Shown here: positions 1 through 6,309 of the stretch, piece after piece
How positions within the stretch are numbered: position 1 is the first letter of the stretch
Layout: each line of letters begins with the position of its first letter
NCBI RefSeq assembly: GCF_002498065.1
Contig: NZ_DAFZ01000116.1
Coordinates: 1 to 6,309 of the forward strand
Direction: 5' to 3'
Length of the DNA: 6,309 bases
Source of the DNA: Methanoculleus sp. UBA208
Lineage (GTDB): Archaea > Halobacteriota > Methanomicrobia > Methanomicrobiales > Methanoculleaceae
Program-made: the position numbers and the translations under genes
The notes under the pieces: generated by a model
The model's input: the letters and a program-made list of their open reading frames with translations, nothing else
Database searches by the model: none
What the model was told of the DNA's origin: nothing

Positions 1-138
1 AAAAGGCCCGGTGCTGTGGCCCGTGGTGGCTATCGCCCCTGGGGGAGGGGCTGACGGTGAGGGGGGAGTATCCCCCCCTCCCCTGTCCCCACCCCCCTCT
101 CGGGGATAGCCACCACCGTCCACTGTACCGGGCTTTGT
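1..138. repeat. Long imperfect inverted repeat (nested hairpin, MITE-like)
   Basis: The two ends are inverted copies of each other: AAAGGCCCGGT near position 2 matches ACCGGGCTTT ending at 136, with one bulged G. Inward, positions 23-34 (GTGGTGGCTATC) pair perfectly with 105-116. Most of 6-22 pairs with 117-133 with a few mismatches. Further in, the G-rich 41-50 can pair with C-rich 87-96 and the G6 run at 61-66 with the C run at 72-78, so the whole element folds into one ~135-nt hairpin with its tip near 67-71. It has no coding capacity and lies beyond the dnaJ terminator. It resembles a miniature inverted-repeat element or a structured intergenic repeat. No target-site duplication can be judged because the window begins at its left edge. 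The structure is certain; the nature of the element is inference. Confidence 0.75.
72..97 (-). other. G-quadruplex motif on the minus strand
   Basis: Read on the minus strand, this stretch is G6-T-G4-ACA-G4-A-G7: four runs of at least four guanines separated by loops of 1, 3 and 1 bases. That fits the canonical quadruplex rule with room for four stacked tetrads and very short loops. The same bases are the C-rich arm of the larger hairpin spanning 1-138, so duplex hairpin and quadruplex would compete. Whether it forms in the cell cannot be seen from sequence. Confidence 0.7.
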
Positions 139-140
139 GC

Positions 141-201
141 TCGCATCTGCTGTTTCCGTAGTCATTCATCACACATCCAGCTGTTGTCCCAGCAAATGCG
201 A
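141..201. repeat. Second intergenic stem-loop
   Basis: TCGCATCTGCTG at 141-152 pairs with CAGCAAATGCGA at 190-201 in 11 of 12 positions, enclosing a 37-nt spacer. A further 6-bp inverted repeat follows (CCCACT at 202-207 and AGTGGG at 235-240). No reading frame or promoter is evident, so this could be a structured untranslated RNA, the remnant of a repeat, or a binding site. No function is assigned. Confidence 0.45.
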
Positions 202-244
202 CCCACTGGCCCTCGGATCAAGAAGTGCGCCTAAAGTGGGATTT

Positions 245-299
245 AAAAAGAGAGACAGCCGGTGAAAGAGTCTTCCCTCACTTCACCGACTCTTTCACC
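245..299 (-). terminator. Terminator of the grpE-dnaK-dnaJ operon, overlapping the dnaJ stop codon
   Basis: On the minus strand GGTGAAAGAGTC (299-288) is followed 15 nt later by its perfect 12-base complement GACTCTTTCACC (272-261), and then by a pyrimidine-rich stretch ending in five T's at 249-245. The 5' arm is made of dnaJ codons, and the TGA stop (280-278) sits in the loop. A stem-loop plus a U tract is consistent with transcription termination; in archaea the U tract is the main signal, and the stem may also protect the mRNA 3' end. The perfect stem is seen directly; its function is inferred. Confidence 0.7.
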
Positions 300-1420
300 T
301 TGTCGACGACGTCCTGGAAGAAGCCCTTGCCCTTCTTCGCGGAGGGTTTGTGCCCCCCGATCTCGAGCAGGCGCTCATAGAGTTCGCGCTCCTCGTCCGT
401 CAGGCGCTCGGGCACGACGATATGCACCCGCACCAGCATGTCGCCGGGCCTCGTCTGCCACCGGACGCCCTCGCCCCGTATCTTCAGCCCGGTGTTGTGC
501 TGCACGCCTGCCGGGATGTCCAGGACGACCGTGCGCCCGTCGATCGTCTGGACCTCGACCTCGGAGCCCAGCACCGCCTGGGCCGGGGAGATATCGACGG
601 TCGTCTCCAGGTCGTCGCCCCGCCGGGTGAACGACCTGTGCGGCGCGACGCTGATCTCGATATAGAGGTCCCCGCTCGGCGCACCGTAATCCCCGGCGTC
701 GCCGTACCCCTCCATCCGGAGGCGCATGCCCGTATCCACGCCCGGCGGGATCTTGACCTTCACGGTCTGCCGGGCACGCCGGTGCCCGGTTCCGCCGCAG
801 GCCTTGCACCGGGTCTCGGGGACCTTCCCCCGGCCGCCGCAGGTGGTGCAGGTGCTCATCCGGACGAAGTTCCCGAAGATGGACTGGCTCATCTGCCGCA
901 TCTGGCCGCTGCCGCCGCAGGTCGGGCAGGTGGTGGCCTTTTTGGTCTCGCTCCCCGATCCGTCGCACTCAGGACAGGGCTCGACGTGGTCGACGCCGAC
1001 CTCCTTCTCGGTTCCGAACGCCGCCTCCTCGAGCGTTATGCGCATCTTCATCAGGAGGTCGGCGCCGGGGCGCGGGCCGGCCCGCTGCCTGCCCCCGCCG
1101 CCGAAGAAGGTCTCGAAGATATCCCCGAACCCGGAGAAGTCGGCACTGAACCCGCCGGAGTAGCCTCCTCCGCCGGAGTATGACCCGCGGGACGCGCTGC
1201 TGTAGGCCTCGTGCCCCATGTTGTCGTACTGGGCGCGTTTCTGGGAGTCGGAGAGGACGCTGTAGGCCTCGTTGATCTTCTTGAACCGCTCCTCGGCCCC
1301 CGGCTCCTTGCAGACGTCGGGGTGATATTTTCGTGCCAGGTTCCGGTAGGCTTTTTTGATCTCCTTATCGTCGGCGTTTCGCGGGACGCCGAGGATATCA
1401 TAGTAGCTGTCCGGACCCAT
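278..1420 (-). CDS. dnaJ: Chaperone protein DnaJ (Hsp40, type I)
   Basis: Co-chaperone that delivers unfolded clients to DnaK and stimulates its ATP hydrolysis in the cytoplasm. The 380-residue product has the full type I layout. The J domain covers about residues 5-70 with the HPD motif at 33-35. A Gly/Phe-rich linker follows at about 78-112. The zinc-binding region has four CxxCxGxG repeats (cysteine pairs 149/152, 165/168, 191/194, 205/208, all eight present). The C-terminal substrate-binding domains run from about 215 to 345, before a lysine-rich tail. The length is normal for the family. I chose the ATG at 1420 because the protein then begins MGPDSYYDILGV, as typical DnaJ proteins do, and GAGGT lies just upstream, although only 2 nt away. 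A GTG at 1429, overlapping the dnaK stop as GTGA, would add three residues and cannot be excluded. It is last in the operon, after dnaK. Confidence 0.97.
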   Translation of the reverse strand: MGPDSYYDILGVPRNADDKEIKKAYRNLARKYHPDVCKEPGAEERFKKINEAYSVLSDSQKRAQYDNMGHEAYSSASRGSYSGGGGYSGGFSADFSGFGDIFETFFGGGGRQRAGPRPGADLLMKMRITLEEAAFGTEKEVGVDHVEPCPECDGSGSETKKATTCPTCGGSGQMRQMSQSIFGNFVRMSTCTTCGGRGKVPETRCKACGGTGHRRARQTVKVKIPPGVDTGMRLRMEGYGDAGDYGAPSGDLYIEISVAPHRSFTRRGDDLETTVDISPAQAVLGSEVEVQTIDGRTVVLDIPAGVQHNTGLKIRGEGVRWQTRPGDMLVRVHIVVPERLTDEERELYERLLEIGGHKPSAKKGKGFFQDVVDKVKESVK

Positions 1421-1425
1421 CGACC

Positions 1426-3255
1426 TCACTCTTTGACTTCGTAATCGGCATCGACGACGTTATCGTCCTTCTTTGCGCCCTCTTCCGCCTGCTGCTGCTC
1501 GGCGGCGGCCGCCTGTGCCTGCTGGTACATCTTCGTCGTGATCGCATATACCGCTTCGGTCAGGACGTCCATCTTCTGCTTGATCGCCTCGAGGTCGTCG
1601 CCCTCGAGCGCCTTCTTGAGGTCGGCGATCGCGCTCTCGATCTTCTCCTTATCCGCGGCCTCGATCGAATCTCCTGCGTCTTTCATCGCCCGCTCGGCAG
1701 TGAAGATCGCAGTGTCGGCGGTGTTCCGGAGATCGATCTCCTCGCGCTTCTTCTGGTCCTCGGCCTCGAACTTCTTTGCGTCGTCCATCATCCGCTGGAT
1801 CTCCGCTTCCGATGGCCGGGAGTCCTGCGGCTTGATGGTGATCGACTGCTCGTTGCCGGTGCCGAGGTCCTTGGCCGAGACGTGGACGATGCCGTTTGCG
1901 TCGATATCGAACGTGACCTCGATCTGCGGGATGCCCCGGGGTGCTGGCGGGATGCCCGTGAGCTGGAACCGGCCCAGAGTGAAGTTGTCCTTCGCGAGCG
2001 CCCGCTCGCCCTGCATCACGTGGATCTCGACCGAGGTCTGGCCGTCGGCGGCGGTCGAGAAGATCTGGCTCTTCCTCGTCGGGATGGTAGTGTTGCGCTC
2101 GATGAGCTTCGTCGCGATGCCGCCGAGCGTCTCGATGCCGAGCGAGAGCGGCGTCACGTCGAGGAGCAGGACGTCCTTCGTCTCGCCGGTCAGCACGCCG
2201 GCCTGAATGGCGGCGCCGAGAGCGACGCACTCGTCGGGGTTGATGCCTTTGTCGGGCTCCTTCTTGAGGACTTTCTTCACGGTCTCCTGCACGAGCGGCA
2301 CCCGGGTCGACCCGCCGACGAGGAGGACGTGATCGATGTCGTCGGCGCTCAGTTTGGCATCGGCGAGCGCCTGCTTCACCGGCCCGACGGTCGACTCGAC
2401 GAGGTCGCCGATGAGCTGCTCGAACTTCGCCCGGGTCAGATCGATGTCCAGGAACTTGGGGCCGCTCTCCGTCGTGGTGATGTAGGGGAGGTTGATGTTG
2501 GTCTTCTGGACGGTGGAGAGTTCTATCTTTGCGTTCTCGGCCGCATCGCGCAGCCGCTGCATGGCGACCGGGTCATTCCGGAGGTCGGCTCCTTCCTTCT
2601 TCCGGAACTCGTCGATCAGGTAATCGACGACCAGTTTGTCGAAGTCGTCGCCGCCGAGGCGGTTGTTGCCGGCGGTCGCCTTGACCTCGAAGACGCCGTC
2701 ACCGAGCTGGAGGATGGAGACGTCGAACGTGCCGCCGCCGAGGTCGTAGACGAGCACCGTGGAATCGCCTTCCTTATCGATACCGTAGGCGAGGGCGCTC
2801 GCGGTCGGTTCGTTGATGATCCGGAGCACTTCGAGGCCGGCGATGGTCCCTGCATCCTTCGTCGCCTGCCGCTGGGCGTCGTTGAAGTAGGCGGGCACCG
2901 CGATGACGGCCTTCGCGATCTTCTCGCCCAGGTACTCCTCCGCGTCCAGCTTCATCTTCTGGAGGATCATCGCGGAGATCTCCTGCGGCGTGTAGGTCTT
3001 GTCCCCGATGGTGACTTTGTCGCTCGTGCCCATCTTTCGCTTGATCGACTGGATGGTGCGGTTCGGGTTGGTGATCGCCTGCCTTTTCGCGACGTTGCCG
3101 ACCAGCCGCTCGCCATCCTTGGTGAACGCGACGACGGACGGGGTGGTCCTGCCGCCTTCGGCGTTGGCGATGACCGTCGCCCGCCCGCCTTCCATGATTG
3201 CCATGCACGAGTTGGTTGTCCCAAGATCGATACCCAGAACTTTTTCCGAAACCAT
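1426..3255 (-). CDS. dnaK: Chaperone protein DnaK (Hsp70)
   Basis: ATP-dependent Hsp70 that binds and releases exposed hydrophobic segments of client proteins, working with DnaJ and GrpE. The 609-residue product has the ATPase domain (about 1-360) with phosphate-1 motif GIDLGTTNS at 8-16, the DLGGGTFDVS motif at 171-180 and LLVGGSTRVP at 311-320. The conserved linker DVLLLDVTPLSLGIE begins at 361, followed by the substrate-binding beta domain (to about 480) and the helical lid. A Gln/Ala-rich tail ends in DADYEVKE. The segment around residues 75-90 lacks the roughly two-dozen-residue insert of proteobacterial DnaK, which is the known Gram-positive/archaeal form and explains the shorter length (E. 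coli has 638). The ATG at 3255 is well supported by GGAGGA upstream. It lies 4 nt after grpE, and its stop abuts or overlaps dnaJ. Confidence 0.98.
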   Translation of the reverse strand: MVSEKVLGIDLGTTNSCMAIMEGGRATVIANAEGGRTTPSVVAFTKDGERLVGNVAKRQAITNPNRTIQSIKRKMGTSDKVTIGDKTYTPQEISAMILQKMKLDAEEYLGEKIAKAVIAVPAYFNDAQRQATKDAGTIAGLEVLRIINEPTASALAYGIDKEGDSTVLVYDLGGGTFDVSILQLGDGVFEVKATAGNNRLGGDDFDKLVVDYLIDEFRKKEGADLRNDPVAMQRLRDAAENAKIELSTVQKTNINLPYITTTESGPKFLDIDLTRAKFEQLIGDLVESTVGPVKQALADAKLSADDIDHVLLVGGSTRVPLVQETVKKVLKKEPDKGINPDECVALGAAIQAGVLTGETKDVLLLDVTPLSLGIETLGGIATKLIERNTTIPTRKSQIFSTAADGQTSVEIHVMQGERALAKDNFTLGRFQLTGIPPAPRGIPQIEVTFDIDANGIVHVSAKDLGTGNEQSITIKPQDSRPSEAEIQRMMDDAKKFEAEDQKKREEIDLRNTADTAIFTAERAMKDAGDSIEAADKEKIESAIADLKKALEGDDLEAIKQKMDVLTEAVYAITTKMYQQAQAAAAEQQQAEEGAKKDDNVVDADYEVKE

Positions 3256-3259
3256 TGTG

Positions 3260-3769
3260 TTATTCCTCCAATCCTCTAGATACTACAACTTTTGCGCATC
3301 TGATGACCTTGTCCTGCATACAGTAGCCGCGGACGGCCTCGTCGATCACGGTGCCCTCCTTTGCATCCGAAGGGACGTAGGCTATCGCCTCGTGCCGTTC
3401 GGGGTCGAAAGGAAGGTCCCGGCATTCGATGGGCGTGATGCCGTGCCGCTCGAGGATGGTCTCAAAGAGTTTCCTGATCTGTTCCATCCCCTCCGTGAGG
3501 GCTGCACCGTCTGCTCTCTCCGCCCGCTCGAAGTTGTCTACGACCTCGAGCAACTCCACCGCGAAATTCTCGATGGCGAACGTCGTACGGGCGTCGAGTT
3601 CCCTGTCCGTTCGCTTCCGGTAGTTGTCGAAATCCGCCGCAAGGCGCAGATAACGGCTGTTAAGGTCGTCATATGCCTTTTGCAGCTCTTCAAGCGCCGG
3701 AGATGCTGCATCCGCCTCGTTTGCGAGATTCTGTTGCTTCTCGTTTGGTTCGGATGTATCCTCCTTCAT
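3260..3769 (-). CDS. grpE: Nucleotide exchange factor GrpE
   Basis: Promotes ADP release from DnaK and so resets the chaperone cycle; GrpE acts as a dimer in the cytoplasm. The 169-residue product has an acidic, polar N-terminus (about 1-25) and a long helical/coiled-coil stretch (about 25-80) containing the family signature around RLAADFDNYRKR. A helical middle section follows. The C-terminal beta domain holds the conserved EAIAYVPSDAKEGTVIDE region and the terminal RGYCMQDKVIRCAKVVVS motif. Most homologues end with a Pro where this one has Cys after KVIR. I chose the ATG at 3769, which has AGGT and TTAGG just upstream. A TTG at 3787 would add six residues (MKQVRR) and is less likely because those bases look like leader. 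It is the first gene of the operon and is followed 4 nt later by dnaK. Confidence 0.95.
   Translation of the reverse strand: MKEDTSEPNEKQQNLANEADAASPALEELQKAYDDLNSRYLRLAADFDNYRKRTDRELDARTTFAIENFAVELLEVVDNFERAERADGAALTEGMEQIRKLFETILERHGITPIECRDLPFDPERHEAIAYVPSDAKEGTVIDEAVRGYCMQDKVIRCAKVVVSRGLEE
3264..3269 (-). promoter_or_regulatory. Ribosome binding site of dnaK, inside the end of grpE
   Basis: GGAGGA lies 8 nt before the dnaK ATG and is formed by the last sense codons of grpE (TTG GAG GAA, then TAA). It fixes the dnaK start and suggests that ribosomes finishing grpE hand over directly to dnaK, as in translational coupling. Confidence 0.8.
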
Positions 3770-3795
3770 ACGCCTAACCTGTTTCAAAATGATGT

Positions 3796-3832
3796 TAATG
3801 TAGTAGTTCGATTATTTATTGTAATGTAGTTC
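3796..3832 (-). promoter_or_regulatory. Tandem imperfect repeat in the grpE promoter (candidate operator)
   Basis: On the minus strand GAACTACATTA (3832-3822) recurs as GAACTACTACATTA (3809-3796), the second copy carrying one extra TAC. Each copy directly follows an AT-rich, TATA-like block. The copies start about 23 nt apart, close to two helical turns. This may be a regulator binding site for heat-shock control, or a duplicated promoter. The CTAAC-N5-GTTAG element reported for the archaeal heat-shock regulator of Archaeoglobus is not present as such. The repeat is seen; its function is inferred. Confidence 0.5.
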
Positions 3833-3840
3833 TATATAAT
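3811..3840 (-). promoter_or_regulatory. Promoter of the grpE-dnaK-dnaJ operon (TATA boxes)
   Basis: The best TATA-like box is ATTATATA at 3840-3833 on the minus strand, preceded by AT-rich sequence. The usual archaeal spacing of about 25 nt would place the transcription start near 3811, giving a ~40-nt leader. A second box, AATAAATAAT at 3820-3811, would give a start near 3790 and a ~20-nt leader. The strong AT richness of 3783-3850 contrasts sharply with the GC-rich surroundings and supports a promoter. Which box is used cannot be decided here. Confidence 0.65.
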
Positions 3841-3850
3841 ATTAACTTAA

Positions 3851-4033
3851 ACTGCGGGCATCCGTCTCCTCTAACTGTCCAGATTTCCGATTAGACACTC
3901 ATCCGCCCGTATTCTCCCGTCGATATGCGGATCCGCGGAAGGGGGACTGCTTTCACTTCCGGCCGTGCGGGTGTCCTTGGCACCGGCCCCGTCTCCCTGC
4001 CGGGGAAATACGACCGGTTCTGCGGGCAGCGCC
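3851..4033. other. Rest of the divergent grpE/purH intergenic region
   Basis: No gene is supported in this stretch; the frames that run through it into purH have no start signal. It contains a perfect 10-bp palindrome, GCGGATCCGC (3927-3936), and a weak hairpin (CCCCG at 3987-3991 with CGGGG at 4001-4005). The 9-mer CTGCGGGCA occurs at both ends, at 3852-3860 and 4020-4028, beside the two promoters. None of these is long enough to exclude chance. Confidence 0.35.
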
Positions 4034-4043
4034 AGATATATCT
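4034..4043 (+). promoter_or_regulatory. TATA box of purH; predicted leaderless mRNA
   Basis: AGATATATCT is a perfect palindrome and a good archaeal TATA box. Its centre is about 28 nt before the purH ATG at 4067, which matches the usual TATA-to-start distance, so transcription should begin at or within a few bases of the start codon. Consistent with this, no Shine-Dalgarno sequence precedes the ATG (the upstream bases read CACGTGTAACC). Confidence 0.6.
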
Positions 4044-4066
4044 CTCCACCCCGCTCACGTGTAACC

Positions 4067-5551
<1,485 letters not shown>

Positions 5552-5555
5552 ATAC

Positions 5556-5565
5556 CCCTTTTTTT
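5556..5565 (+). terminator. T-tract terminator of purH
   Basis: A run of seven T's at 5559-5565, preceded by CCC, starts 7 nt after the purH stop. No strong stem precedes it, only a weak 4-bp pairing inside the last purH codons. Oligo-T tracts without a hairpin are typical archaeal termination signals. Confidence 0.65.
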
Positions 5566-5580
5566 GAGCCAACAAAACAG

Positions 5581-5617
5581 TTATATGCACCACCTTCTCT
5601 CCACGGCCGAAGGTGGT
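5581..5617 (+). promoter_or_regulatory. Promoter and inverted repeat upstream of the membrane-protein gene
   Basis: TTATATG at 5581-5587 is a TATA-like box, placing the transcription start near 5608-5610. ACCACCTTC (5589-5597) and GAAGGTGGT (5609-5617) form a perfect 9-bp inverted repeat with an 11-nt spacer, lying between the TATA box and the start codon. The right arm contains the ribosome binding site AGGTG (5611-5615), 7 nt before the ATG at 5623. If transcription begins near 5609, the repeat acts as DNA, for example as an operator. If it begins further upstream, the RNA hairpin would hide the ribosome binding site. Confidence 0.6.
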
Positions 5618-5622
5618 ATGAT

Positions 5623-6309
5623 ATGGACTACGGCAGTATCATCTCCGGGTCGTTTCGTTACACGAAAGACGCTCTCTGGGGCGAATGGGGGCGGTAGGTT
5701 CTCCTGGTACTCCTCTCGCTCGTCCAGACGTTCACCCTCTTTTTACTCCCGTTCTACAACGGCTACATCGTCCGGGTGCTCTCCGGCAGGACGCCGGCCC
5801 CCGAGGTGGACGGGTGGGGCAGGCTCTTCGTCGACGGGTGGAAGTGGAACATCATCACCCTCATCTACCTGATCCCGGTGATCCTGGTCCTGATCTTCTT
5901 CGGGGGGGCTGCGGTCGTCTCCGCCATAGCGGCGCGAGGGTTGGACAACCCTGACGCATGGGCCCCGGCCGTTGCCGCCGCGATCTCCGGGATCCTGGTT
6001 GCGGCCGTCGTCTGGATCATCATATCGTTCATCTCCCTCTTCGCGGTCGTGCGGTTCGCCCACACGGGCAGCCTCGGCCAGGCGTTCAACTTCGGGGCGA
6101 TCTTCTCACACATCGGGAGGATCGGGTGGGGATCCTGGATCGTCGCGGTCATCATCCTCGCCCTCATCAGCCTCGTATACATGTTCGTGATCGGCCTCAT
6201 CGCCTCGATACCCATCCTCGGATGGATCATCAATCTCTTCCTCGGGGTGGCGTTCGGCATCTTCCACGCCCGTTACCTCGCCAGGGCCTACGAGAGCGCC
6301 CCGGCGCCG
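5623..6309 (+). pseudogene. DUF4013-like multi-pass membrane protein with in-frame TAG at codon 25 (3' end beyond window)
   Basis: Starting at the ATG at 5623 the frame reads MDYGSIISGSFRYTKDALWG, then GEWGR, a TAG at 5695-5697, and VLLVLLSLVQTF. It then stays open for 204 more codons to the window edge. Both sides of the TAG look like one protein: a short amphipathic N-terminus, then hydrophobic segments at about 26-45, 76-104, 116-143 and 171-214, with PEVDGWGRLFVDGWKWN (60-76) between the first two. From memory this resembles DUF4013 proteins of methanogens, whose function is unknown and which often have a Trp after the KWG(K/R) stretch; TGG to TAG is a single-base change. No plausible restart codon with a ribosome binding site follows the TAG soon. 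It could be a nonsense mutation, a sequencing error, or a recoded amber codon. The absence of any other lesion suggests a recent event or readthrough. Confidence 0.75.

Noticed and set aside
1..277. CRISPR array or tRNA gene in the left intergenic region
   Set aside because: There are no regularly spaced direct repeats and no cloverleaf or conserved T-loop sequence; the structure is a single nested palindrome plus separate stem-loops.
350..1183. 277-codon plus-strand frame opposite dnaJ
   Set aside because: The strand opposite dnaJ gives a low-complexity Ala/Gly/Pro/Arg/Leu protein with no supporting start signal.
1882..3279. 465-codon open frame on the plus strand opposite dnaK
   Set aside because: It is antisense to an unmistakable dnaK. 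Long antisense frames are expected in GC-rich genes because of codon bias. It has no recognisable domain or start signal and is very rich in Arg, Asp and Gly.
3774..3778. CTAAC half-site near the grpE start as part of an archaeal heat-shock palindrome
   Set aside because: The partner GTTAG at a 5-nt spacing is absent, so the known CTAAC-N5-GTTAG element is not supported.
5695..5760. Recoding element (pyrrolysine-type stem-loop) just after the TAG
   Set aside because: No strong stem-loop was visible in the ~65 nt after the TAG, so the sequence itself gives no positive evidence for programmed recoding.
5564..6190. Short plus-strand frames (5564-5872, 5685-5954, 5972-6190) over the membrane-protein gene
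   Set aside because: They are rich in Ser, Arg and Pro and lie out of frame with the hydrophobic reading frame, which runs continuously from 5623 apart from one TAG.

Overview
The window looks like chromosomal DNA from a GC-rich euryarchaeal methanogen, most likely Methanomicrobiales and perhaps Methanoculleus or a relative. The case rests on three things: archaeal-type TATA boxes at the expected distances (including one that predicts a leaderless purH mRNA), a bacterial-type grpE-dnaK-dnaJ cluster of the short-ATPase-domain kind found in archaea and Gram-positives, and a multi-pass membrane protein resembling the DUF4013 family that is common in methanogens. The genus is an inference from gene content and style, not a database match.

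Layout. Positions 1-277 carry no gene. They hold a ~135-nt nested inverted repeat with a G-quadruplex motif on the minus strand, a second stem-loop, and the dnaJ terminator. Positions 278-3769 are an Hsp70 operon on the minus strand, transcribed grpE -> dnaK -> dnaJ with nearly no intergenic space. The dnaK ribosome binding site lies inside the last codons of grpE. Positions 3770-4066 are a divergent control region. On the grpE side it is AT-rich, with TATA-like boxes and a tandem imperfect repeat. On the purH side a palindromic TATA box sits just upstream of the start codon. Positions 4067-5551 are purH on the plus strand, followed by a T7 terminator tract. From 5623 to the window edge runs a DUF4013-like membrane protein reading frame that is intact except for one in-frame TAG at codon 25.

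How the genes work together. GrpE, DnaK and DnaJ are a complete bacterial-style chaperone machine: J-protein, Hsp70 ATPase and nucleotide exchange factor. PurH carries out the last two steps of IMP synthesis and is functionally unrelated. The membrane protein has no known function.

Most notable points: (i) the amber codon in the membrane-protein gene, which has its own promoter, a good ribosome binding site and 204 further open codons; (ii) the long hairpin with G-quadruplex potential downstream of dnaJ; (iii) the duplicated element in the grpE promoter; (iv) a 9-bp inverted repeat that includes the ribosome binding site of the membrane-protein gene. I saw no convincing wholly new multi-gene system.
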